From contig CM074762.1 in NCBI GenBank assembly GCA_037355855.1, positions 868,001 through 932,000 of the forward strand: a DNA stretch of 64,000 bases. The letters run 5' to 3'. Of the stretch, positions 22,891 to 33,800 are shown in pieces. How positions within the stretch are numbered: the stretch's first letter is position 1; the number at the start of each line of letters is the position of its first letter. The notes under the pieces were generated by a model that was not told the origin of the DNA, did not search any database, and was given only the letters and a program-made list of their open reading frames with translations. The translations under genes were made by a program, and so were the position numbers. This DNA comes from Pseudo-nitzschia pungens. Lineage: Eukaryota; Bacillariophyta; Bacillariophyceae; Bacillariales; Bacillariaceae.

Positions 22891-23265
22891 TCGTACACGT
22901 GTGAGGGAATGGCAAATCGGTTCAGAAACATGACGAATAGGCCCCACGTATGTTTCCAAATGAACTTCACGATTAAAATTGTTTTGATCGGAACGTGAAA
23001 TCATCCAAATGACCATCATCATCTCTTTAAATAAACAACCCGTATAAACAAAATATATAATCTGAAAACAATTACTCTCAAGAATGCGATCCCGAGGAAC
23101 TCCACGCTGCAACACAAAACAATACGGTATTTAGTTCTAAGACCTCAAGAGTTGCCTTGAAGTTGAGAATGAGTGAATCTCAACGTCTTCATCTTCCGTT
23201 AGGAGGGAGAATCAATCTGTACGGCAAAGCTCAAGTACCAGTACGTACCGGTACACGGAATGGTA

Positions 23266-23356
23266 CTACGAAATTCCTAACAGTTGTCCTCCAGTCCACG
23301 TAGAAATTAGTATATATGCGCGTAGAACCAACGGACAGCTGTTAGGAATTTTGTAG
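23266..23356. repeat. 91-bp MITE-like inverted repeat
   Basis: A 24-bp arm (23266-23289, containing AAATTCCTAACAG) matches the reverse complement of 23333-23356 with two mismatches. The loop is about 43 bp. No clear target-site duplication was seen. Confidence 0.6.
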
Positions 23357-23853
23357 CGTGAGTTTCGAAGTGGTTGTAGTCGGGGGAAACACAATAGGAA
23401 GGTAATAATTGTTGAGGTTGGGGTTGTTTAAATGCAAGCACTGCCTTGTTCAACTAGCTCAATGGCGCCCAAAGCCACACCCTCTCATCATGAGGAAAGT
23501 AAAATTTGGGTGACGAAACAGGATTGACTGGTCGTAAGGTACTCGTACTTTACTTCTATTTTACTTGTATTTTATCCTCAACGGGTTCTCCGAAACGTTT
23601 TGGGCCTGTCTGACAAACGAGAATCAATCCATCATCGAAAGTATTTTTTTATCATGTCACTTTTCATCTAAGCACCAACGATGGGATGTACGAGTAATTA
23701 CGTAATTTACTACCGTAGTACGAGCATCGGTAGCATTGGGAGCTCCAACAGTCACGCAAGATACACAGAGTGATGATCGATTACGAATTATGGAAGATCG
23801 AACACTAAAGCATGCCGCTTTTATGTTCCAAGGATACGAACGGTATGTAAGTA

Positions 23854-23898
23854 GTAACCTTACTTGTACCCGATAATTGTCGTACGCCGTAACCTTAC
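23854..23898. promoter_or_regulatory. Two GTAAGGTTAC motifs (reverse orientation)
   Basis: GTAACCTTAC occurs at 23854-23863 and 23889-23898, about 250-290 bp upstream of the protease ATG. Confidence 0.4.
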
Positions 23899-24142
23899 GT
23901 ACAGGGTACACGTGCATTGTAGATTCAGTAGTGTGATTTCCGTTTTTTGGCGATTCACACTTCGCAATTCGCCAGTCGCAATTCGCCAGTTTTACTTTTC
24001 GTTGCTGAAGACAGAATGCTGTCCAACCGTAAGGATACGGTACTCGTATGGTATTTGAATACAATCATAGCAATACCGTTGTTTCGTGAATGGTCTCCAT
24101 TCCGTGTATTCGTCTACGATTGGGTGTGGGATATAATACGCG

Positions 24143-26687
24143 ATGACGGCGTTCCGCTCCCATCAACTGCTTTTGTTACAGCTGTTCTGGCTCGGGCTGT
24201 GTTGCGTGGTCTGGTTCGGTTCAGTGGCAGCTATCGAAGCGCAAGCTCAAGAACAACAAAGGCATCGCCGCGCGATCGCCCATGGAAGGATCGTTGTCGA
24301 TCCGTCTGAGGCCATGTTCTTTGCGCGTTCCGGAAACCTGCGAAACCACAACCACGACTCGGTAGATCCCTCCCTCTTGTGCGGAGCGACGCTGATTCAC
24401 AACGATATCTTGCTGACAGCCGCGCACTGTCAGGGAAGCTTCAACTACGGAGTCCTGCTGTACGACCCGGAGACCAACGATTACACCCGAGAAGCAACCG
24501 TGGACCTGCAAATTCGATATCCCGGTATGTCAGCGTGTTTTCGGTTTTGGTTGGGTTGAGTTGGGTTGGGTTGGGTTGGGTTGGGTTCGTTTTCCAAAGG
24601 AATGAAACACATGAACGAGATGCAATAGGATGGAATCAGGTTTCGAGACAGAACAAAAAGGAATAGAATGATTTGAAACTCACATAAGTTGCTTGGAAAA
24701 CGTCTAAAAACATTTGCAACGCATCGTATTGGAATGGATCAGGTTTCAACGGAATGGACATGAACAACGACATTTTGTTGCTGCGGTTGTCCTCCGATCC
24801 GGGGCTGCCGATCGCGACGCTCAACTCGGACGATTCGGTCCCCGCTGCGGCTGCTGCTACCAACACTCTCCTCAGAGCACTCGGGTTCGGAAGCACTGGA
24901 TCGGACGGAGCTCCGTCAGAGGCACTGCGGGAGGGGTACCTTCGTTCCATCGACAACGACGACTGCACGGAATGGATCCGATACCTAATGGACGACCCGT
25001 CCCTCCCTCAGATCCGGGACGACGTCTTGTGCGGGGATGCACACTTTCTGGGACACAGCATGGGCAGTTCCATCTGCGATGGCGACTCGGGGGGGCCGCT
25101 GCTCGTCGCAGCGTCTCCGTTCGCGCCTTCGGTGGCTACACCGCTGGTGGTGGGAGTGAGTTCCTGGAGTTTCGGGTGCGGAGAGGGCGATGGTGATTTC
25201 GCGACGCCAAACGGATTCGCTAGGGTCTCGGTATTTTACGATTGGATTCAGGAACAGATTTGTTTTCATTCACGAGTCATCGCAGCCGATCGCGATTGTC
25301 CGATGGGGACGTTTCCTCCCTCTCCGGATCCCAATGCGGTGCTGGTGTTCCTCGTCTTCGATCACGATTACTATCCGGAAGACACCCTGGTGCGGGTGCT
25401 GTCCAAAACGAAGAACCGCGAGACCAATGGCACTTCTTCGAACGATGCTACCGATATTGACCATGTTGTGTTCGTGGGTCCGCAATACATTCCGGAACGA
25501 GAAAGTACTTGGACGTCGGTCCTGTACCTGGTTCCGGTACGTGTCTTGACACACTGCACGTCGTTTTGTTCTGTTCCCTGCTTCCGACCGAGATGAGAGA
25601 TGACGCATTTTATTTTTGTATTCCATTACGTTGTGTAAATTGGAACTCACGTGCTCTTCCATTCTCTCTCCTCGTTACTTTGGTATGTCGCCCCCACTGC
25701 GCTGTGCGTTGCAAAACTTCCGCCGTGCCCAATTCATCAAAGGGGAACTACACGCTCGAGATCTGGGACAGTGCCGGAAATGGTCTGAGTCCGGGATCTA
25801 GTGGCAGCGACAAACGAGGATCCTGGAGGCTCGTGGCACTTTACGACCACCCTAACGAAAACACCGAAACGGAGCTGGCCTCTGGGGGTGCCAATTTTCT
25901 TGAGCTAAAAGTGGTCGATTTCGTCGTGGAGGCTCCCGTGACCCAAAGTGGTCCAGCAAGTTCCAAGGCAACGGAAACTTCGACAGGAGCATCGATAGGG
26001 ACACAGCCCACTATCCCATCAGCAACACCATCGACGACACCATTATCTATGCCATCAATCATGCCATCGGTCATATTGTCAGCAACGCCATCGACGACAC
26101 AAACAACTCCGTTTTCAATTCTACCGTCAACTGAACCACCAGTGAGCCAAGCAACGACAGAACTACCAACTTCAGTTCCAACCATATTTTCTACTAGACC
26201 ATCCGTCAGACAATCGGCCGTACTATCAAAGATTCCATCCACTCGACCATCGATGGAACCTTCAGCAACACCGTCGTCATCGTCATCGTCGTTAACGAGT
26301 GCAACAATAAGAATTAAACACGCAGTACTACCCCAACCATCAACGGAATGCATGGAAGATAGATCGAGGGAGGAGCAGAGTCTTGGGCCGGGGATTGTTT
26401 GCAACTGCGCCCGGGAGAACGAGGATCAGCATCTCGTGTCCCTTGCATGGACCGTGCGGTGCGTCGACACCCACCGGAACGATACAGTATGTGCTGCCAC
26501 GAATCAAAGATGCGGCACCGCTGTAGAGTCGGACCTAGTCTGCTGTGGAAATCGACGGTGTTCCGACGGTAGGTGCCGTTGGGTGTCGCATGTAGGAGAC
26601 GAGAGACTCAACCCTCGGATATCGGGGAGCAACAATTACGATCGACTACGAATGGGAACGTTACGGGGTGCTCATCACGGAGGTTAG
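24143..26687 (+). CDS. Secreted S1 serine protease 1 with C-terminal Cys module (3 exons, about 706 aa)
   Basis: Exons 24143-24524, 24743-25536 and 25743-26687 join in phase (donors GTATGT and GTACGT). A signal peptide ends near residue 33, and HGR|IVVDP looks like a zymogen cleavage site. The catalytic triad is visible: LLTAAHC, MNNDILLLRL and DGDSGGPLL. The primary-specificity residue, seven before the catalytic Cys-x-Gly-Asp-Ser block end (Asp in trypsin), is Ser, so trypsin-like cleavage is unlikely. After the protease domain comes a roughly 150-residue beta-rich segment (FDHDYYPEDTL, GPQYIPERE, YTLEIWDSAGNGLSP) also present in protease 2. A Thr/Pro/Ser linker and the shared Cys module (CNCA, CCGNRRCSDGRCR) follow. 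Intron 1 contains a (GGTTG)n run. It is probably extracellular; the substrate is unknown. Confidence 0.85.
24546..24588. repeat. (GGTTG)n microsatellite in intron 1 of protease 1
   Basis: About eight pentanucleotide units lie within the first intron, just after the donor. Confidence 0.9.
26341..26582 (+). other. Shared C-terminal Cys module, copy B (protease 1)
   Basis: ECMEDRS, then CNC, a spaced Cys, CAATNQRC, then CC, RRC and GRCRW. It is followed by a basic Gly-rich tail ending HHGG. The -DCC- Asp of the other copies is Val here. Confidence 0.75.
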
Positions 26688-28117
26688 AATAAAAAATGAG
26701 GAGTCTACGGTTTTGCTGTACAAGAGAGGCACAGAATGAATTTACAGCTAATCAGGTATCGGGTTTCTCCTCTTTCGAGTTCTGTGATTTCTAACAAGTC
26801 TCAAACGAGTGTGAAGGAAAATAGCCCCGGAAAACCGAAGGTACTTCTGGTAGTATATTATACATCATGCGATACTCACCAAGTGGAACTTGTCAATTAC
26901 GCACTTTGGAAGCATACGTTTGATGACAAGGGATCACATGAAACAAACGAATAAGAACCAAATAACCGACGCTTTCCAAATTTGATTGTCGGTCACCTAC
27001 AATAAGACGAATCAATCCATCAAATCTTTCAAAAAAAAGGAGAGTCAACAAAGCAAAGTGAGGTTAGTGATAACGACTCCCGAGATATTATGGGCGCACC
27101 TGAGCAAACTCGCCCAAGTGCAGTACCATTATCTTCTTTGAGACACTCTGTTACTCCAAATGGGATTATGCACATGTAGCATATGGCAATTCGACACGTA
27201 CAGATCTTTTTGTGTCATCTTCTTCAACCAAACATGTCGGCAATAGTTTCAGCGCAGTCATTACGATGGAACCGCATCACAGCTTCAAGGTTGCAGGGAT
27301 AAGTCGACCAAGCCTGCTTCGTCGACATTCCCTTTGGTGTATCCGAATGATGATCGAAATGTAAGTTATGCAATGATTGTCGAAAGCGATATCCTAGTTT
27401 ATCTTGACAGCAACAGTGCCGAAAAGTTTGAAAGATACGGAAGAATTGCTATCAATAAATACATCCATTAAAAAAAAACTCCCAATTCAGATCGGAAACT
27501 TTGGACTCAATAGGCATTAACAACCGAACCACAATTAAATGTGCAGATTGACTTGTAGCATGCAAATTTACTACATGTACTACTACTACTAATGGATCAT
27601 TTTATCGAAAGAATTTTTGGTAGGTCAATTCTTGAGAGATTCAACTGCTGGAATCGAATTTAACTCGCTTGACTTGTGAAGATTGTTGCAAGTTCTCGGA
27701 CAGGAAGCGGACAATTGGCATTCGAATGGAATGTATCGAGAGATATTCAAATTTTGTTTGAAACGGAAGAAAGAGTATGCCAAACGATTCAAGAAACCCT
27801 CGTGGGAAGGTCATTTGCAGCACAAAGAACGAAACTCTTTGATTTCTTTCTATTGCGGGCTGCTATCATTTGTTGTGGATCTCAAACCTTCTGGCATCAA
27901 AGCAATACAAAGTAACAAGAGTTATACTACTAATATCTGTGATGGATCTAGAGCTATTGGCCAGACGGACAGAGCCAGTCACACACGGTTCGGCTATTGC
28001 CATTACCGTTGTTGTTGTTGTTGTTGTTGTTGTTCCTGCTGCCGTGCGGCGGGGCACGGCATAGCACGACACACACACACACACACTCTCTCTCTCTCTC
28101 CTCGCCGACGCCTGTCC
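26688..28117. other. Convergent spacer between protease 1 and the GDH-like gene
   Basis: No gene is supported. Near the GDH-like stop there are a (GTT)n run (about 28009-28034), an (AC)n run (about 28069-28085) and a (CT)n run (about 28086-28100), probably within its 3' UTR. Confidence 0.6.
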
Positions 28118-29850
28118 TTACACGGCTCCGTGCAGCATCATGTTGTTGGCGACCCGCAAAAACCCGGCAATGTTTGCTCCCGCGTACAGATCGCGGTGCG
28201 AGTTGAATTCTGCTGCCGTCAGCTTGACCTCGTTGTAGATGCGGTCCACCTCCTTCCGGAGATTCTCGTCGGTGGCGTCCCTGCCGAGGCCGTAGGTGAT
28301 TGCTGGTCCCGTCATGGTCATGGTGTGGGGTCCGTAGAGTATGCCCCGCTTCTTGAGGACCTTTCGGGCCGAGGGTGTCACGCACGACTGGCCACCCTCA
28401 ATGAGAAACTTGCAGCCGTTGTCGGCCAGTGCCTTGACCTCGGCGTCGTCGATTTCCTTGAGCGGGCCGCAGGGAATGCAAATGTCGCAGGGAATGTTGA
28501 ACATGTTTTCCGGGTGGTTGAACTCGGCGGTTGTCGAGCTGATGATGTAGCGACCGAGGAGGGCGCCGCGTTCCTCCTTGATCTTGTCGAGCATGGCAAG
28601 TTTTCCCTCGGGGATGCCGTCCGGTTCGTATACGTGTCCGCTCTCGTCGCTCATGGTGATGGGGACGGCTCCGTACTCCAGGAGCTTCTTGGCCACCGAC
28701 CGCGCCGTGCGGCCGGACCCCGTGATCATGACGCGCTTGCCCTTCAGGGTATCGCCGCGGTCTTCCAGCATGCAGTTTGCAAAGTGGGCAATGGTGAACC
28801 CGGGAGCCTAGAACAACAAATAAAATCAATACATAACAACGATAATGACAACAATTATTCAAAACAAAGAATTCGTGAGAAACAACCGCACGGATACGAG
28901 ACGCCTGCATCCTACGAACACAAACTATTTTCAAAACTACCACCCAGCGCTGAGCGTTCATAATCTGCCATTCAGGATGATTCTTCCGGTACGGAAATCT
29001 AACGCACCTGCAACATGTTGGGATCGGTCATGAAATTTCCGGTGGGCTTGATGCGCTTGTACTGTCCGTATATGTATCCCATTTCCTCCTTTCCGCAGCC
29101 CATTCCAACAAACGGAATGTCCTGGTCGGGGCCAATGTATTTTGCCAGCTCGGTGGCATAGGACTGGCAAAACCGGTGCAGCTCGGTCTCGGACTTGTTG
29201 AGCGGATCAAAGTCGCTTCCCCCGACGGCGGCGCCCAGCGGAAAGCCCGTGACCGCGTTGGAAAAGACCGTGTCAAAGGCCAGCGCGTGGCACACGTTGT
29301 GGGTCAGGTCGGACCCCAGGTGCAGGCTTCCGGCGTACGGACCGAGGGCGGACGAGTACTGCATGCGAAAGCCCCGGTTCAGCCGGTTGACTCCCTCGTC
29401 GTCGATCCACGCCACGCGAAACTGGATAAAGCGCTCGGGCTCGATGAGGGTCTTGGCCACAAAGGCGTGCTTGGGATTCCGGTCAAAGACGGGCGACAAG
29501 CACTGCATGACGGAGGTCACCGACTCGATGTAGTCCTCTTCGTGGGCGTCGCGGCGCTTGGCCTCCCGGATCAGGAGGTTGGCGGCCTCCGTTCCCGTTT
29601 TGAACCGGACATCGCCCAGGCGGCGAAAGAGTGGCTTTTGCCTCCAGGACTGGGAGAGCTTCATCGTTTGGTGGACCCCTTCCTCGCCGGTCAGAAGGTT
29701 TTTGTTTTTCCCCGAGGATCCCTGCGACGAAAGCGAGCGGGTGGCACAGCGCGCCACCATCGTGTGGTTTGTTTCTGCGTGTGCTTGTGCGTTCCGGGCC
29801 GCTCGGCTGGAAGATCGAACCCACGCTGCGAGATGACTTCTGGATATCAT
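28118..29850 (-). CDS. Glutamate-dehydrogenase-like protein lacking catalytic residues (2 exons, about 511 aa)
   Basis: The ATG at 29850 opens a mitochondrial-type presequence (MISRSHLAAWVRSSSRAARN). Exons are 29850-29004 and 28806-28118. The frame-keeping donor is C|GTTAGA; the better-looking CAG|GTGCGT four bases earlier would break the frame. The body aligns with hexameric NAD(P)-GDH along its length: RMQYSSALGPYAGSLHL, GGSDFDPLNKS, FCQSYATELAKYIGPD, the Rossmann motif ITGSGRTARSVAKKLLEYGA and the end ANIAGFLRVA. In active enzymes the matching segments read PYKGG, FKNSL, GGGKGG and PAGDIG; here they read PYAGS (about residue 171), FSNAV, GAAVGG (about 203) and PFVGMG (about 245). The three active-site Lys and the catalytic Asp are therefore absent, and the Ser-containing substrate segment after the nucleotide domain is also altered. 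A regulatory or structural pseudoenzyme is inferred. Confidence 0.85.
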
Positions 29851-31228
29851 TATTGTTGGAGCGTTTTTTTGAATTATTTCTGGAGATGTCGCGAACGAAC
29901 GAAAAAGGTATGTGTCGATTTTCGTTTGCGGTGATCGTATCGTATCTTGTCTTGTCTTGCCTTGTCTCGTCTGTGTTTGAGCTTGAGATTACTGTTCGAC
30001 GACACTCGAGCGTTATGCACTTTCGTTTTTTGGATTAGGAAATTTTGATTGCAGGGACGAGGGATGAGGGAGACTCACAATTATTTATTTTGGCACCTTT
30101 ACTTGTTCCTCTCGAGGAGTCGAAGGAATATGATAGAACGAACATCACAAAAATCATGCTGGTACAAATGCATTCTGTGACGGGCATAGATGAGCGAAGG
30201 CGTTCTCATCTGACACTCTCAACCCCCCAGACCCAAAGATTTTTTTGTCTTCGCGCGATTTTCCGTTTTGATTGACACGAACGGAATTGTTTCAAAGAAG
30301 ATTTTTTTTTCCCTTGACGTTTGATCGCGGATCGAACATCGAGGAAACCCACAATACGTGACTCAAAACATTTCAATGATTCCCGTTTACGACAGACATA
30401 CGTCGAGACTTCTTCTACGTAAGGTTACGTAGTCGTACTCCTACTCATACTCGCATTTCAGCCTTCGGGCCAAACATTCGGTCATCATTGATGATTCTTT
30501 ATCATATGATTATTATGTCATTAAGATACTATTACATCAACATCAGATGGTTCGTTCTCATCTTTTGATGAATCCATGAATCATCGTGTCACTGACGACA
30601 AAGAATATGCCAATCTTGCATCTTGCCATCGCAATCAACACACATCATGTCGTCATGGTCTGAAGCAAACGGTAGTTTCTAATGTAGCAACGCAGTGTGA
30701 CTGACGTAGGTTTCTCTACCGAAAGAATAAATGTACCGGTAGATAGACATCAGCAATCTACGGCATCGTTCCCATGTTGTCTCCGGACCTCGGTGCCCTG
30801 GAGTTGGATGCGTTGCGTTGAACTCGAAAAGAAGAAAGAGAATAGGAAGTTCGGATGCGCCATCTTCCTCGAATGCCACGAGCACATCATGTGTTTTGGA
30901 TTTCAGCACGGAACGCACGCGGAATCACCATGCGGTTTGCCTCTGTTCGCTTCGACGGAAAGGTCGTTCGGCGGACTATTGATACAACAACGACGGCGAC
31001 GACTATGACTACGACGACAACAACGAACGAAATATTTAGTTTTGTGTTAGGATACGATGCGAAGCTACGGTTGCTTGCTATCGGAGATCCTGATCGCTTT
31101 TGCGCGTTTCCTGCCTCGCGGGCAGTCTGATCGGTCGATTGGTCCGTGCGGCAGACCGCTTGGCATCGGATTGGAACGGTTCGAACCTCACTCGATGCCT
31201 CTGTTGCCTCGGCGCGGCTCGGCACGAC
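29851..31228. other. Spacer upstream of the GDH-like gene
   Basis: No gene is supported. One GTAAGGTTAC motif lies at 30419 and a CGA/ACG trinucleotide-rich stretch at about 30985-31030. Confidence 0.6.
30419..30428. promoter_or_regulatory. GTAAGGTTAC motif
   Basis: An exact copy about 570 bp upstream of the GDH-like ATG, embedded in TACGTAAGGTTACGTAG, itself a near-palindrome. Confidence 0.4.
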
Positions 31229-32969
31229 TCAGCACTCGCCGCAGGTCTTGGGGCACGACAGGGCAACGTCCGCGTGTTCCGAGCAAATTTCCTCTTTGTT
31301 GAGCGCCTTCTTGACGTTCTTGCACTTGAATTTTTTCTTCTTTTTGGTGACCGTCTCGCCCTTGCCGTTTACCCAGGTCATCTCGACCTTGGTGGACATC
31401 TTGAGTTTCTGGAGAGAGTTGATGCACTTGTTGCACTTGTCGCAGCTGGACCGGCAGTGGGTCCAAAACTTTTTGGTACCGCACTTGTCGGCCCCGACGA
31501 CGCCGTCACACGTGTTGTAGGTGGAGACTGGGAGCGGCGAGTTCTCGCACGAGGGAGACGCTACCGGGGCATCGGTCGGCTTGCTTGTCGGGGCCTTGGT
31601 GGGGGAAGGCGTCGTTTGTTCCAGAACACAGTCGGCCGGGAGCGTGTAGGTGGTGGAGTCGTCGACGTCCGAGAGATTGGGGGTTCCCTTGTAGCATCCA
31701 AGGATGTAGTTCCAATTGGTGGCGGGGCTGTTTCCGTTGCAGTACTCGAGGGTCTCGTCGACCTGCTCAAAGGTTCGGACGTGGTATTGGTAGCTGCCGT
31801 CGTCGTTGGTGATCCCGTTGCAGTCGTCCAGGAGGGTATCGTCCACGAGGGGCCCGTAGATGGGAAATCCGTCCATGGCGTATCCCAGGAGTTCGTCGGA
31901 GGACACGGTTTCCTCTCCCATTTGTGGGTTCTTTGGGTCCGACATCACAGAAATCATCCGGATTCATTTCGTTCGTGTCAGAGTTTGAAGTTTTTGTGCA
32001 GCCGAACGCAAAGAAAGAAATGCGAAGGAATGAATCCAAGTCGTGTCGAAAAAGAAATAATGCCAAGTTGTGTTGTTTAGTCGGTGGATCATTAGACAAA
32101 TCAACAATCAATCCGTGACGGGAGGCGGCGAACAAATCATCGGTCAAGAATTCATCCATAACTGTCATATTACATAAAACTCCAGTCGTATCCACTTACA
32201 TGCACGTGCCAGGCATTGTTGGGGCTCGCGTGCCCATACCAGAATCCCGCTCCTACAATGGTGCTCTGGGTGATCTCTACCGCGTTGAAGCCGTCCGCTT
32301 CCTGAGGTCCGTACGCGGGAACCCCGTTCACGGCCATAGCGATCATTCCACGGATCGGAATCTCCGTGAGGCCGCTTTCGTTCTCGACCGGGTTCAGCGG
32401 GATCTCCACCACCCAATTGATTTCGCACAGTGTGTTAGGATTGTAGATCGTCACGGTGTGATCCGGAACACCGTTGGAAATAATGACGCGCTTGTCGGAG
32501 GTCGGGCATGTGTAGATTGCGACCTGGTTGGTCAGTCCGTCAAAGTCAGTGGGATATTCCTTGATATCTCCTCTTGGGTCGTTCCCCCAGTTCGCGCTAC
32601 GGGGTTTGTGTTTGGGATGGTGTTGCAACATGTGAATGTTAAGTATGCAAAACAAATAAAGCGGAATGCACAAACGAATTACATAGAAAGATACAAGGAA
32701 TGAACGATGAGTGAGTGCCTCTCCATGCACGCATTCACTGTGTTGTTTCGAAACAGACAACTTCCAAACGCCTGTAAGTTTCGCTTCCTCCGCGAACGAC
32801 ACCACTTTTCATATCCTGCGTACCAGTTACCAACGCTCGGGGTGGGAAACCTGGTTCTGACTCCCGAGCAAGTATCGGCTTGTGCAGCGGCACTTCCGGC
32901 CATCAGAGACAAAAGCATCAGATGGGATGTTGTACCAGTGGTAATAATAGATGCTTTGCTTTTCTTCAT
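31229..32969 (-). CDS. Secreted YHYH-domain protein with C-terminal ShK-like Cys segment (3 exons, 414 aa)
   Basis: Exons 32969-32824, 32596-32200 and 31930-31229 join in phase (donors GTACGC and GTAAGT; acceptors CCGTAG and CCAAAG). The signal peptide is MKKSKASIITTGTTSHLMLL and beyond. The YHYH family pattern spans exons 2-3: RVIISNGVPDHTVTIYN, GMIAMAVNGVPAYGP, NNAWHVHNPQMGEE and LLGYAMDGFPIYGPL. The name-giving His-rich motif reads WHVH. A short Pro/Thr linker (PSPTKAPTSKPTDAP) leads to a Cys-rich tail with ShK spacing (CSEHADVALSCPKTCGEC at the very end). The biochemical role of YHYH domains is not established, and metal binding through the His motif is inference. The first donor is the least certain point. 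Confidence 0.8.
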
Positions 32970-33800
32970 GGTGCAGAATTAACCTTGTTGTTTTTTGTTA
33001 GGAGTTAGTGGTTTTGACTTGCATCGCATCAAAGTTGTGACTTCGTTTCCTCCACATCTTACCGGTCTTGTGTCTCGTTGTGCAACTTCTGTAAAGTGAA
33101 TGGGAGGGCCCCGCATGGAACTTCACTCGGACTCGGAAGCCGTTCAGTCTTTGAAAATACTTTAGGCGCCGGCAGTAATACGAAGTACGAGTAGTGCCTT
33201 TCTAGCTTCGTCAATCCTAAAAGTATCTTTCCGACCAAAGAGGCATAAAACAAATTATCAATACATCAGTCTTCAATTGCAAGGAATCGAAAAGATACAT
33301 TAATTACGTAGTACAGTAAGTTAGTTCAAAATAAATGGACGATTCATAAAAACTAGCAACAAACTTTAAAAAAATAATAATGAAGTTATCAATAGAATGG
33401 AGCAAATAAAGAAAACAATACATTGAATGTCGTAGTAACAGGACTAGTATCACTAATCCTGTAGACGCGAAAAGGATTCGAATGACCCTCACACGATGGG
33501 ACCATGGTGAACAACTGATCTGTTGCTATGGGCGATGGAAGACAAATGGACGTAGGGAGCGTAGGGAGCAAAGACTGCTATTCTGCTATGTGTAATACCA
33601 AGAAGTAGAGCACGGTATTGACTGATTTACTCTGTTACACTCTGGTTTGGTGTTATTCTAAAAGTTTTCATTCTGCACACACCGTTTATCAATGCAAACA
33701 CAAATTCACTACGCTCCAGAATACTGTGTGCGTGTGCGTCTATTGTGCGATCTCTCGCTATAGAGTTGCGAGCAATCAACGTTCGAAATGTTACATCTTG
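32970..33800. other. Spacer between the fasciclin gene's 3' end and the YHYH gene's 5' end
   Basis: A/T-rich, with only short frames and no domain. It serves as the YHYH 5' flank and the fasciclin 3' flank. Confidence 0.6.

Larger units (their letters stand above)
22519..24142. other. Head-to-head spacer between the CEMIP-like gene and S1 protease 1
   Basis: No gene is supported. The spacer holds three GTAAGGTTAC-type motifs (22881, 23854, 23889), several TACCGGTA-like stretches near 23240 and a 91-bp inverted repeat at 23266-23356. Confidence 0.6.
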
